NCBI RefSeq assembly: GCF_029504735.1
Contig: NZ_JAQFIP010000003.1
Location: 1-64,000, forward strand
Direction of reading: 5' to 3'
Length of the DNA stretch: 64,000 bases
From: Ereboglobus sp. PH5-10
Lineage (GTDB): Bacteria; Verrucomicrobiota; Verrucomicrobiia; Opitutales; Opitutaceae
Below the pieces are notes generated by a model, which did no database searches, was not told where the DNA came from, and saw only the letters and a list, made by a program, of their open reading frames with translations. A program made the position numbers and the translations under genes. Below, one piece after another: positions 28,621 to 37,148 of this stretch. Within the stretch, counting starts at the first letter, position 1, and each line of letters starts with the position of its first letter.

Positions 28621-28686
28621 CACGGACATTCCTGTCCGTGCCGTGAACCAATACCGCGGAACACAGACAGGAATGTCTGTGCCACC
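28621..28686. repeat. Paired palindrome CACGGACA / TGTCCGTG family
   Basis: A 20-bp palindrome at 28621-28640 and a diverged inverted partner (acagacaggaatgtctgt) at 28663-28680 are separated by about 22 bp, directly after the murJ stop. A remnant (tctggcacggacattttcacg) lies at 29071-29092. This family has no GTAG head. Confidence 0.8.
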
Positions 28687-28743
28687 TTGCAAAAACCCAT
28701 GCAGCGAGCAGAAGGTAAAGCTGGCAGTCCGCGCGCCCCGCAT

Positions 28744-29028
28744 CTACTCCACGTAGCGCTCCAGCACGGTCGTCAGCTCGCGGATGCGGCGCTTGGCGTC
28801 GTTGCCGTTCGTCGCGCCCTCGATGCAATCGCGTATGTGCGCGTGCAGGATTTTTTCCGAAAGCGACTTGATCGCCTTTCGTATGGAAAGCAGTTGCAGC
28901 AGGATTTCCGCGCAGTCGCGGTCGGCCAGCAGCATGCGCTCCACTCCGTTGATCTGCCCGGCGATCTTGCGAACGCGAACCTGCAACGCCTTTGTCTCGC
29001 CCTCGGGATGATGATGTATGTCGCTCAT
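28744..29028 (-). CDS. CsoR/RcnR/InrS-family metal-sensing repressor
   Basis: A 94-residue all-helical DUF156 protein that represses metal efflux genes until metal binds. Ligand candidates are His7, Cys39, His64 and Cys68. The spacing (32, 25 and 29 residues from the first Cys) matches the H-C-H-C fingerprint of the Ni(II) sensor InrS as I recall it. CsoR has only C-H-C and RcnR has H-C-H-H. An HHHPEG tail starts the protein. It is divergent from the metal ATPase at 29141 with 112 bp between them, so it very probably controls that gene and itself. Nickel or cobalt is the best guess for the metal. Confidence 0.88.
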   Translation of the reverse strand: MSDIHHHPEGETKALQVRVRKIAGQINGVERMLLADRDCAEILLQLLSIRKAIKSLSEKILHAHIRDCIEGATNGNDAKRRIRELTTVLERYVE

Positions 29029-29104
29029 AAAAATGTCGGGGCCTTCCCCTTTTTTGAAAATTAGATCGTGTGTCTGGCACGGACATTTTCACGTTTCTTT
29101 CGTC

Positions 29105-29134
29105 TTGTCAATATGGGTATAGGGGGTATAGCCC
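29105..29134 (+). promoter_or_regulatory. Promoter with CsoR/RcnR-type operator upstream of the metal ATPase
   Basis: TTGTCA (29105-29110) and TATAGC (29127-29132) are spaced 16 bp apart. The spacer and -10 region contain TATAGGGGGTATA, inverted TATA half-sites around a G5 run, the operator style of CsoR/RcnR/InrS proteins. The ATG of the ATPase is at 29141, leaving almost no leader. Confidence 0.65.
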
Positions 29135-29140
29135 TTACTC

Positions 29141-31153
29141 ATGACGACATCCCGCGAACAGGATCACCACGATGAAAACCATCACCATGATGACGATGAT
29201 CACGAACACGGCCACGACCATGGTCATGGCCACCAATCCGGCCACGGACATCACCACCACGGCGGCGAATGGAAGAATCTCGCACTGCTCGCGGGGCTCT
29301 GCGGCGTCCTCGGCGTCACGGGATTTGTGATTGAGCGCGCGGAAGTCGGGCCCGCGTGGCTGGCCGGTGCATTCTACATCGCCGCCCTGGTCGCCGGCGC
29401 GTGGGACGCGGCGAAGGACTCCTGGGAAAACATAAAGGCGCGCACGCTCGACATCCATTTTCTAATGCTTGCGGTCGCCGTCGGCGCGGCATGCATAGGC
29501 GCGTGGCACGAGGCGGTCGTGCTGTTGTTTCTTTTTTCGGGGGCGGAGGCGATGGAAGCCTATGCGATGGACCGCACACAGCGCGAGGTCAGCTCGCTGC
29601 TCAAGAGCGCGCCAAAAACCGCCACGCTGCTCGACGACGCCGGCATGGAAACAACGGTTGAAGTCGCCGCGCTCGCCGTGGGCAACCATGTGCGCGTAAA
29701 GCCCGGCGAGGCGTTTCCAACCGACGGCACGGTGATCAAGGGCGAGAGCGCCTGCGACGAATCGACCATCACCGGCGAGGCAACCCCGGTCGAAAAGGAA
29801 GCCGGCGCCGCGGTTTACAGCGGCACGATAAACCTGTGGGGAGTGCTCGATTTCGAGGTCAACCGGCTGCCCTCCGAAAGCACGCTGCAAAAAATCATCC
29901 GCATGATTCAGACGGCGCAAAAACTCCGGGCCCCCAGCGAGCGATTCACGGATAAATTTGGCGGCCATTACACGCTCCTCGCGCTCGGCGCCTGCGCAGT
30001 CATGTTTTTTGTGTGGTGGCTCGGCTTCGGTGCGCCGCCGTTTATCAGCGGTGAAACGACATCGGCGTTTTATCGCGCCATGACGCTCCTCGTCGTCATG
30101 AGCCCCTGCGCGCTCGTGCTCTCGATTCCCTCGGCAATTCTCGCCGCCATCGCGTGGGGCGCAAGGCACGGCGTGCTGTTTCGCGGCGGGGCGGCCATCG
30201 AAAAACTCGCCGACGTGGATGTCATCGCGCTCGACAAGACCGGCACGCTCACGACGGGAAAACTAAGCGTCGCCACCGTGGAAAGTTTTCCGCCGGGCCG
30301 CGAATCCGACGTGCTGCGCCTGGCATGCGCGCTTGAAAACAATTCGCAGCATCCGCTCGCGCGCGCCATCGTCAAACACGCGCAAAACACGGGCGTGCAA
30401 ACCGCCGCGGTGGAGGCGTTCGAGTCGCTCACCGGCATGGGGCTTCGCGGACGCGTGGACGGCGTGCCCGTGCTGCTTGGCCGGCGCGAATTGATCATCG
30501 AAAACCACACCGGTCCGCTGGTCGAAACGATTAAAAGTTTTCCGCCCTCGTCGCCGGACCTGAGTGAAGTATGGGTAACCGGCGGGGATGTGACGGGGCG
30601 CATTTTGCTGCGCGACGAAATACGCACAACCTCCCGCGACACGCTCGCCAAGTTGCGCGCAAACGGAGTGCGCACGGTGATGCTCACGGGCGACCGGCGC
30701 CATGCCGCGGAAAACATCGCCCGCGAACTCGGCCTCGACGAAGTGCGCTCCGGCCTGAAGCCGGAGGACAAGGTCGCGGCGATCCAGAGTTTCCGCGAGC
30801 AAGGCAAACGCATCGCGATGGTGGGCGACGGCGTGAACGACGCGCCGAGCCTCGCGGCGGCGGACGTGTCCATTGCGATGGGCGCGCGCGGCAGCGACGC
30901 GGCGCTGGAACAGGCCGAGGTCATCCTGATGCACGACCGCATTGAAAACGTGCTCGCCGCGTTTCGCCTGAGCCGCCGCGCAAAAAGAATCATCAAACAA
31001 AACCTCGCCGTTTCGCTCGGCGTGGTCGTGGTGATGGCGACAGGCTCGATTTTTGGCATCGTCCCGCTCTGGCTCGGCGTGATCGCGCACGAAGGCAGCT
31101 CCGTCGTCGTCTGCCTCAACGCGCTTCGCCTGCTGCTGGGGAAGGACAAGTAA
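29141..31153 (+). CDS. Heavy-metal P1B-4-like ATPase with His-rich N-terminus
   Basis: A 670-residue metal-exporting P-type ATPase. Residues ~8-42 are an extreme His/Asp tail in place of a CxxC metal-binding domain. TGEATPVEK is the actuator loop, SPC (residues ~321-323) the membrane metal site, DKTGTLT (Asp ~365) the phosphorylation site, HPLA the nucleotide-binding loop and GDGVNDAPSLAAA the hinge. SPC plus HEGSS near residue 650 defines the P1B-4 class, described for Co, Fe, Zn and sometimes Ni export; Cu (CPC...) types are excluded. The divergent repressor's H-C-H-C site and the His tail favour Ni/Co. The gene may be nearly leaderless. Confidence 0.93.
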   Translation: MTTSREQDHHDENHHHDDDDHEHGHDHGHGHQSGHGHHHHGGEWKNLALLAGLCGVLGVTGFVIERAEVGPAWLAGAFYIAALVAGAWDAAKDSWENIKARTLDIHFLMLAVAVGAACIGAWHEAVVLLFLFSGAEAMEAYAMDRTQREVSSLLKSAPKTATLLDDAGMETTVEVAALAVGNHVRVKPGEAFPTDGTVIKGESACDESTITGEATPVEKEAGAAVYSGTINLWGVLDFEVNRLPSESTLQKIIRMIQTAQKLRAPSERFTDKFGGHYTLLALGACAVMFFVWWLGFGAPPFISGETTSAFYRAMTLLVVMSPCALVLSIPSAILAAIAWGARHGVLFRGGAAIEKLADVDVIALDKTGTLTTGKLSVATVESFPPGRESDVLRLACALENNSQHPLARAIVKHAQNTGVQTAAVEAFESLTGMGLRGRVDGVPVLLGRRELIIENHTGPLVETIKSFPPSSPDLSEVWVTGGDVTGRILLRDEIRTTSRDTLAKLRANGVRTVMLTGDRRHAAENIARELGLDEVRSGLKPEDKVAAIQSFREQGKRIAMVGDGVNDAPSLAAADVSIAMGARGSDAALEQAEVILMHDRIENVLAAFRLSRRAKRIIKQNLAVSLGVVVVMATGSIFGIVPLWLGVIAHEGSSVVVCLNALRLLLGKDK

Positions 31154-31224
31154 CGGCAACCGCTCACAAAAACACACATAGTCCGGCGCAACTTATGGCG
31201 AGCGGTCGCGTCACGCTTGCCAAC

Positions 31225-33345
31225 ATGAAAACGCGAGCCCCTGTTCACCACGTTAAATGCGCAACAATAAGGTTCCCGCTCTTCACAAAGATACCCCTGA
31301 CGCTACTGGCCTTAATCATCGCCCTGCCGAACATCTCCCGCGCTACGGCGGCATCCAGTTCAAATCCGCGTGCGTCCCACCTCAGCGTTTACATTCAACC
31401 CCAAGACCAGTCGATTTATGTCGACGAGGCCGCCACATTTAGAGCGGTGTTCGAAAATTACTTCGCGGAACAGCTGACTCTCCAATGGGAATGTTCCGAG
31501 AATGACGGATACTCATGGTTCGATGTGCCATATCCGGGCCACGGCGGACGCCTCTCTAACTACTCGGACGACGGAAACACCGAAACACTCCGGACTTTTA
31601 TGACTCCAGAGTCATTTGACGGAAACCTCTACCGATGCCGAGCCACCAACGAATACGAAACCATCTACAGCAATGAAGCCCGGCTCACGGTGCGCAAGCG
31701 CACTGGCAATAACGGAGAAGAGCCGCCCGACGATGGCAACACCACCGGTTTCCTGCCGACACAGCCCTACAACACCGGCTGGATTCCCGCCACGCTCACC
31801 GCCTTCGACGGCGAACAAATCACGCTCATCGCGCCCGCCGGAGGCGACCCGATCCCTGTCTGCCAGTGGCAAAAGTCTCCCGACAATGGCGCATCGTGGC
31901 GTGTGATCCCGGGAGCAACCGGAACAAAGTTCACCTTCACGGCAGGGGTTAGGTTTCACAATGGAGACAAAATCCGCCGTGTCGCCACCAACGGTCACCA
32001 CACCGAAGCCGTCAGCAACGTCCTCACGCTCACCGTGGTTCCGACGCTCTTCACCGCGCCCGCAGCCATCGAGTTCGACGCATCGGGCAATCTCTACGTC
32101 GCCGACTCCGCGGCGCACGTCATTAGCAAAGTCACGCCCCGTCTCGCCGCCACCCACCTCGCAGGAGCTAACGGTGAAGGAGCATTGGCTGACGGCTTGG
32201 GAACAGGAGCCCGATTCCACGCGCCCGTCGCGCTCGCCCTCGACGCAACAGGCGCGTTGCTAGTCGCCGACAGTGGCAATGCAGCCGTCCGCAAAATCAC
32301 CGCCGAAGGAAACGTCACCACCTTCGTCACCGGACTTTTTGAGCCGACCGGTGTCGAGACATCCCCCGATGGCTCCGTCTTCATATCCGACGCAAGCGCG
32401 CACAACATTTGGCAGGTCATGCCCGGCGGCACGCAACCCGCCGGCTTCGCAGGACTCGCGGGAGCCCCGGGATTCGCCGACGCCACCGGCTCGAGCGCAC
32501 GCTTCCGCAACCCCTCCCACCTGCACGTCGATGACGCCGGTGATCTCTACATCGCCGACACCGGCAACCACCTCATTCGCACGATCGCGGCGGACGGCGC
32601 CATAATCACATGGGCGGGAGCGCCGGGCGTTTCCGGCACGACCGACTACAATCCGATCGTCGACGCCCGCTTCAACCACCCCGGCGGCATTACCTCTGAC
32701 AACGACGGAAACCTCTACATTGCCGACACTGCAAACTCCACCATCCGCAAAATCAGGAATGGAATCGAGGTCACTACCATCGCCGGCAAGCCCGGCGTCA
32801 CCGGCTTCACAAACGGCGTCGGGCGCAACGCATTGTTCAACCAGCCCTCGGACATCGCATACGATGGAACCGGCAGCCTCTATGTGGCTGACACCGGCAA
32901 CTCTGTCATTCGAAAAATCGCGCTCGCCACCGGCGAAGTGACAACGCTGGCCATTTACAACGCCAGCGGTGAACCACCTCCGCCGACCACCTACGTGCTG
33001 GACGTCAGACTTGGCCACGGCTCCGGAAATTATGCGGCGGGGGACGCGGTGACGCTCACCGCTTACAATCCGCCCAAAGGCGGCTCTTTCGACTGCTGGA
33101 TGAGCACGGCCGGAGGAGTGTTCACCGACGCCAAGTCCGCAACCACGACATTCACCATGCCACCAAACGCGACTAGCATTTATGCATTCTACAATTCAGC
33201 GGGCACGGGAGCGGGAACAGGCTCGGGCAACGACATCGCTGTCACAAATCGCAATGCCGCCGGCGGCGGTGCGCACTCGCCCAGTTTCCTTGCCTCGCTT
33301 GCCGCGCTGATCGTCCTGCGCATGCTGTTCGGAAAAAACAAATGA
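31225..33345 (+). CDS. Secreted NHL-repeat protein with Ig-like domains and C-terminal sorting-type tail
   Basis: About 706 residues. A long signal peptide (hydrophobic core LTLLALIIALPNI) is followed by two Ig-like segments (~50-140 and ~160-270, with WQKSPDNGASW). Five to six NHL repeats (~275-565) repeat GNLYVADSxxHxIxK/RKI and form a beta-propeller. A small CWxSxxGGxFxDAxxATTTFTMP domain (~580-650) resembles bacterial Ig-like/InlB-type repeats. The end is Gly-Gly-Gly-Ala-His-Ser, a hydrophobic span, then Arg and Lys: the layout of GlyGly-CTERM/PEP-CTERM sorting signals. ATG 31195 is an alternative start. Confidence 0.85.
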   Translation: MKTRAPVHHVKCATIRFPLFTKIPLTLLALIIALPNISRATAASSSNPRASHLSVYIQPQDQSIYVDEAATFRAVFENYFAEQLTLQWECSENDGYSWFDVPYPGHGGRLSNYSDDGNTETLRTFMTPESFDGNLYRCRATNEYETIYSNEARLTVRKRTGNNGEEPPDDGNTTGFLPTQPYNTGWIPATLTAFDGEQITLIAPAGGDPIPVCQWQKSPDNGASWRVIPGATGTKFTFTAGVRFHNGDKIRRVATNGHHTEAVSNVLTLTVVPTLFTAPAAIEFDASGNLYVADSAAHVISKVTPRLAATHLAGANGEGALADGLGTGARFHAPVALALDATGALLVADSGNAAVRKITAEGNVTTFVTGLFEPTGVETSPDGSVFISDASAHNIWQVMPGGTQPAGFAGLAGAPGFADATGSSARFRNPSHLHVDDAGDLYIADTGNHLIRTIAADGAIITWAGAPGVSGTTDYNPIVDARFNHPGGITSDNDGNLYIADTANSTIRKIRNGIEVTTIAGKPGVTGFTNGVGRNALFNQPSDIAYDGTGSLYVADTGNSVIRKIALATGEVTTLAIYNASGEPPPPTTYVLDVRLGHGSGNYAAGDAVTLTAYNPPKGGSFDCWMSTAGGVFTDAKSATTTFTMPPNATSIYAFYNSAGTGAGTGSGNDIAVTNRNAAGGGAHSPSFLASLAALIVLRMLFGKNK

Positions 33346-33396
33346 GCACGCGCTGTCTTGCGCTCATCGGAAGATTTCGCATCTAATCGGCCGCGA

Positions 33397-34215
33397 ATGA
33401 CCGAGACTTTCCTCACAGACCGCGCCTGGCTCTGGCTGGCGGCCGCTCTTTACCTGGGCGGCTTTTTGTTCGGCGTGGTCCCGCTCATCCGGCGCGGGCG
33501 TCATTCGAACCGCCTCGCGTTTTTTATCATGCTCGCGGGGTTCGCCGCGCAAACCCTCGGACTGTATCTGCGCGGAAAAGCAATCAGCGGCTGTCCCATC
33601 GGCAACACGTTTGAGATTTTGCAATTCACCACATGGTCGGCGGTCGCCCTGTATTTTGTCGTCGGCGCGGTTTTTCGGTTAAGTCTGCTCGGGTTTTTCA
33701 CATCCGCGTTTGCCGCCGCGCTCAGCCTCGTTTCGCTCGCGGTTCCGGCGTGGGACGCGGTTCGCCGCGCGTCCGCGTCCGGCGGCAACGCGTGGGTCGA
33801 GTTTCACGCCGCGCTCGCGCTTTTTAGCTACGGCGTTTTCGGACTGCTCGCGCTCACATCCGCCATGTATCTGCTTCAGTGGTTTAGCATCAAACGCCGG
33901 CGGATGGACGGCATTTTTTCGCTCCTGCCGCCGATGCAGGCGCTTGATCAAATCAACCTGCGCCTGCTCACGACCGGGGTCGTTTTGCTCGGCGCGTCGC
34001 TCGCCGTCGCGATCATCCACTGGCAGCGCACCGCGGGCCACGCCATAAATTCCGCCATGCTGTTTCTCGGCGCGATCTGGTTTCTTTACGCGGTGGCTCT
34101 CTCATTCCGCCGCGCAAACATCGTGCCCGCCCGCCGTCTCGCGTGGGTTTGCATCGCGCTTTTTACCGTGGCGATTGCCACGCTCGGCGTCATCGACGCG
34201 CACCGCCTGCCATGA
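33397..34215 (+). CDS. HemX-like / cytochrome c assembly (CcsA-family) membrane protein
   Basis: 272 residues with about eight hydrophobic helices (for example AAALYLGGFLFGVVPL and AALALFSYGVFGLLALTSAMYLL). Conserved-looking His residues lie in VEFHAALAL and IIHWQRTAGH. The tryptophan-rich WGxxWxWD haem-handling motif of true CcsA is absent, so HemX is more likely. The stop overlaps the hemA start by four bases (ATGA), as in hemA-hemX pairs, where HemX affects glutamyl-tRNA reductase level. ATG 33397 is preferred over a start at 33358. Confidence 0.8.
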   Translation: MTETFLTDRAWLWLAAALYLGGFLFGVVPLIRRGRHSNRLAFFIMLAGFAAQTLGLYLRGKAISGCPIGNTFEILQFTTWSAVALYFVVGAVFRLSLLGFFTSAFAAALSLVSLAVPAWDAVRRASASGGNAWVEFHAALALFSYGVFGLLALTSAMYLLQWFSIKRRRMDGIFSLLPPMQALDQINLRLLTTGVVLLGASLAVAIIHWQRTAGHAINSAMLFLGAIWFLYAVALSFRRANIVPARRLAWVCIALFTVAIATLGVIDAHRLP

Positions 34216-35285
34216 GCGCGCACGAAACAGGAGTCTTTTTTTATCTCGGCGCGAACCACCACGCCGCGCCTCTCGCGCTGCGGGAAAAACTCGCGCTCAC
34301 CGAGGACAAGCTGCCCGCGTTCCAAGCGCGCCTCGCCGCCATCGACGGCCTGCGCGGAACCGTCGTGCTGAACACCTGCAACCGCGTCGAAATCTACGGC
34401 CTCGCCAACGCACCCGAAATCATCGCGCGCATCGAGGCGGAGTTTTGCGCATTGCAAGATTTTCCACCGGAGACGTTTCGCGATGTCCGCCAGCATGCGA
34501 CGGGACGCGACGCCATCCAGCATCTCCTCGAAGTGGCCTCGGGGCTCGACTCGCAGATGCTCGGCGAAACCGAAATCCTCGGGCAGGTGAAGGACGCCTA
34601 CGCCGACGCGCTGACGCGCCGCGCGACAGGCCCCGCGCTCAACCGCATTTTTCAAAAAACATTCCAATACGCAAAACACGTCCGCACCAGCACCGCGATC
34701 ACCGCCGGCCAGGTCAGCATCGCCAATGTCGCCGTCGATCTCGCGCAAAAGATTTTCGAAGAGCTTGGGCGCACGCGCATCCTCCTGCTCGGCGCGGGAG
34801 ACATCAGCGAAAAAACCGCGCGCGCGTTCCAGAGCCGCGGCGCGAGCGCCCTCACCGTGGCCAGCCGGACGTTTGAGCGCGCCATGGCGCTTGCAAGCGA
34901 TCTCGGCGCCACCGCCCTGCCCTTCGGGCACGTCCCCGCGCACCTTGCCGATTATGACGTTGTTGTCTGCTCGACCGCCGCGCCCGAGGCCGTGATCCGC
35001 CGCGACGACGCCGAGGCCGCCATGCGCCGCCGCCGCGCGCAGCCGCTTTTTTTCATCGACCTGGCCATGCCGCGCGATGTCGAGCCATCCGTCGCCGACA
35101 TCGAAAATGTTTTTGTCTACAACCTCGACGACCTCGCGCGCATCGCCGAAAAAAACCGCGCCGCCCGTGAAAACGAGGTCGTTCGCGCGCGCGAAATTTT
35201 GCGCGAAAAATCCGCCATGCTTTGGAGTCAGATCGCCCCGGAGTCGCCAAGCCCCGGCCCGTCTCGGCGCGGCGACGCATCCTGA
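34212..35285 (+). CDS. hemA: Glutamyl-tRNA reductase, short form
   Basis: Commits glutamate to tetrapyrrole synthesis by reducing glutamyl-tRNA to glutamate-1-semialdehyde. The catalytic Cys lies in LNTCNRVEIY. GLDSQMLGETEILGQVKDAY and the NADP-binding ILLLGAGDISEKTARAF...SRTFERA are present, then FIDLAMPRDVEPSV. The product is 357 residues against about 420 in E. coli. It stops early in the C-terminal helical dimerisation domain and ends in a Ser/Pro/Gly/Arg tail. Short GluTRs also occur in Chlamydiae, as far as I recall. Translationally coupled to the upstream HemX-like gene. Confidence 0.93.
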   Translation: MSAHETGVFFYLGANHHAAPLALREKLALTEDKLPAFQARLAAIDGLRGTVVLNTCNRVEIYGLANAPEIIARIEAEFCALQDFPPETFRDVRQHATGRDAIQHLLEVASGLDSQMLGETEILGQVKDAYADALTRRATGPALNRIFQKTFQYAKHVRTSTAITAGQVSIANVAVDLAQKIFEELGRTRILLLGAGDISEKTARAFQSRGASALTVASRTFERAMALASDLGATALPFGHVPAHLADYDVVVCSTAAPEAVIRRDDAEAAMRRRRAQPLFFIDLAMPRDVEPSVADIENVFVYNLDDLARIAEKNRAARENEVVRAREILREKSAMLWSQIAPESPSPGPSRRGDAS

Positions 35286-35329
35286 AGGATTGACAGCGCC
35301 CCGCCGCGGGCAAAACTCCGCCGCGTCTA

Positions 35330-35415
35330 GTGACACGGGGTGCTTCCGCCCGAGGGAAGCTGAGAACAAACCCGTCGAACCTGATCCGGTTAATACCGGC
35401 GAAGGGAATCGTCAC
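35330..35415 (+). ncRNA. TPP riboswitch (THI element)
   Basis: The conserved core is intact: ACGGGGTGC, then GCTGAGA, AACCTGATCCGGTTAATACCGG and CGAAGGGA, closed by a GTGAC/GTCAC P1 stem. It lies about 85 nt upstream of thiM and very probably controls thiM-thiE-thiD in response to thiamine pyrophosphate. No clear terminator stem follows, so control of translation initiation is more likely. Confidence 0.95.
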
Positions 35416-35498
35416 AGCCGCGCCGGGCGCGCCAGCACCGGGACGGCGGGCCGGTTCAGTCGCCGCGAAAAAACCGCGTTGAACCAAATCTCGCAAAC

Positions 35499-36320
35499 AT
35501 GGCCCAAAACAAACCAACAGTCACCGTCGACGACATCGTCCGCGTGCTCGAAACGCTCCGCGAGCGACGCCCGCTCGTGCATTGCATGACCAACGAGGTC
35601 GTCAAGGACATCACCGCAAACATACTCCTCGCCATCGGCGCGTCGCCCGCGATGGTCGAGCACGCGGAGGAGGCCGCCGAGTTCGCGGCGATCGCCGACG
35701 CGCTCCTCATCAACGTCGGCACGCTCGGCACCGCGCAAATGGAGGCGATGCGCGCCGCGATCGCCGCCGCCACGCTTGCCGGAAAACCGTGGGTGCTTGA
35801 TCCCGTCGCAGTCGGCGCGATCAGCCTGCGCACGCGTTTTTCCCGCGAGATTCTTGCGCAACGCCCCGCGCTCATTCGCGGCAACGCATCCGAAATCATC
35901 GCGCTCGCGGGCCGAGCTGGAAAAGGCCGCGGCGCGGACAGCGGCGACAGCGCCGAGCACGCGCTCGATGCCGCGGCTCAACTCGTCGCGCAGACTGGAA
36001 ACGCCGTTCTTGTCACCGGTTCCGTTGATTACGCGCTTGATGCCGCGCGCACGCTCGCCTGCGCCAACGGCCATCCGCTTCTCACGCGCGTGACCGGAGT
36101 CGGGTGCGCGCAAGGCTCGCTTGCCGCGGCGTGCGTCGCCGTCGCGCCGGCCAAGATTCATGGTGCCGCGGCCGCCGCCGTGTTCATGGCGATCGCGGGC
36201 GAGCTCGCCGCCGCGCGCGCGCCGCGCCCCGGAAGTTTTCGCACCGCGCTCATCGACGAACTCGACCGGCTCGACGCCGACACCATTCGCAAATACGCAA
36301 AAATCGAAAACAGAGGATAG
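35499..36320 (+). CDS. thiM: Hydroxyethylthiazole kinase
   Basis: Salvage enzyme phosphorylating 4-methyl-5-(2-hydroxyethyl)thiazole. 273 residues. Family motifs are PLVHCMTNEVVKDITANILLAIGASPAM, INVGTL, WVLDPVAVGA, IRGNASEIIAL, VLVTGSVDY and the ribokinase-like anion hole VTGVGCAQGSLAAA. Cys at the GVGC position matches other ThiM proteins. It is the first gene behind the TPP riboswitch. A microrepeat block at 36340-36427 separates it from thiE, so the unit may not be one tight transcript. Confidence 0.96.
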   Translation: MAQNKPTVTVDDIVRVLETLRERRPLVHCMTNEVVKDITANILLAIGASPAMVEHAEEAAEFAAIADALLINVGTLGTAQMEAMRAAIAAATLAGKPWVLDPVAVGAISLRTRFSREILAQRPALIRGNASEIIALAGRAGKGRGADSGDSAEHALDAAAQLVAQTGNAVLVTGSVDYALDAARTLACANGHPLLTRVTGVGCAQGSLAAACVAVAPAKIHGAAAAAVFMAIAGELAAARAPRPGSFRTALIDELDRLDADTIRKYAKIENRG

Positions 36321-36385
36321 AAGCCTGAGTGCCAGAATCCATCTTCCACCATTCACTCCTCACTACTCGCCACCCATCCCTCTTC

Positions 36386-36421
36386 ATCTCCTGACTCCTG
36401 TATTCTGACTCCTGACTCCTT
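36386..36421 (+). repeat. CTGACTCC microrepeat in the thiE 5' region
   Basis: Units ctcctgactcc, ttctgactcc and tgactcc are tandemly arranged, after looser copies from about 36350. The block ends eight bases before the thiE ATG. It shares its 12-mer core with 26903-26935 in front of trpS. Confidence 0.6.
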
Positions 36422-36428
36422 TTCCCTC

Positions 36429-37052
36429 ATGAAACAACCCGATTACACACTCTACATGGTCACCGACATGCCGTCGGTTTATAAAAAGGGATTCCTCGAA
36501 TCCATCGAAGCCGCCGTCGCGGGCGGCGTCTCCATCGTGCAATACCGCACCGATGGCGGCACGAAACACGAGCTTTACGAAAACGGCATGGCCGTGCGCG
36601 ACCTGCTCAAGCGCCTCGGCGTGCCGCTCATCATCAACGACCATGTCGATCTCGCGCTCGCGCTCGATGCCGACGGCGTGCACATCGGCCAGGGCGATCT
36701 GCCCGCGCCCGTTGTCCGCCGGCTAATCGGCAAAGACAAGCTGCTCGGCCTCTCCACATCCAATCGCGAACAGGTCCTCGCGGTTGACAAGACCGTCGTC
36801 GATTACATCGGCATCGGCCCCGTTTTCCCGACGCAATCCAAGCGCAACGCCCCGCCCGCAATCGGTGCCGCCGGACTCGCCGAGCTCGTCCCTCTCTCGC
36901 CCGTGCCCATGGTTGGAATCGGCGGCATCACTGCGGAAAGCGCGCCCGCCATTTATGCGACCGGCGTGACCGGCATCGCCATTGTCTCGGCGATTTCGTA
37001 TGCGGATGATCCCCGCGCCGCGGCCGCGGCGCTTCTGGCTGCGAAAAAATGA
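36429..37052 (+). CDS. thiE: Thiamine-phosphate synthase
   Basis: Couples hydroxymethylpyrimidine diphosphate and thiazole phosphate to give thiamine phosphate. 207 residues, the usual size. The TIM-barrel landmarks are VSIVQYRT, LIINDHVDLALALDADGVHIGQGDL, LLGLSTSN, YIGIGPVFPTQSK and MVGIGGI. It lies between thiM and thiD in the riboswitch-led thiamine salvage cluster; a REP separates it from thiD. Confidence 0.96.
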   Translation: MKQPDYTLYMVTDMPSVYKKGFLESIEAAVAGGVSIVQYRTDGGTKHELYENGMAVRDLLKRLGVPLIINDHVDLALALDADGVHIGQGDLPAPVVRRLIGKDKLLGLSTSNREQVLAVDKTVVDYIGIGPVFPTQSKRNAPPAIGAAGLAELVPLSPVPMVGIGGITAESAPAIYATGVTGIAIVSAISYADDPRAAAAALLAAKK

Positions 37053-37058
37053 CACATG

Positions 37059-37120
37059 GTAGGGCGAACCCTCCGGGTGAGCCGTCCACAATCCCGGCTC
37101 ACCCGGAGGGTTCGCCCTAC
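37059..37120. repeat. Paired REP between thiE and thiD
   Basis: GTAGGGCGAACCCTCCGGGT is mirrored by its reverse complement ending in CTAC at 37117-37120; together they make one long hairpin with a short loop. It begins seven bases after the thiE stop. A diverged copy is at 48952-49000. Confidence 0.9.
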
Positions 37121-37148
37121 CCAAAAATTTCACAACAAAACGATCACC

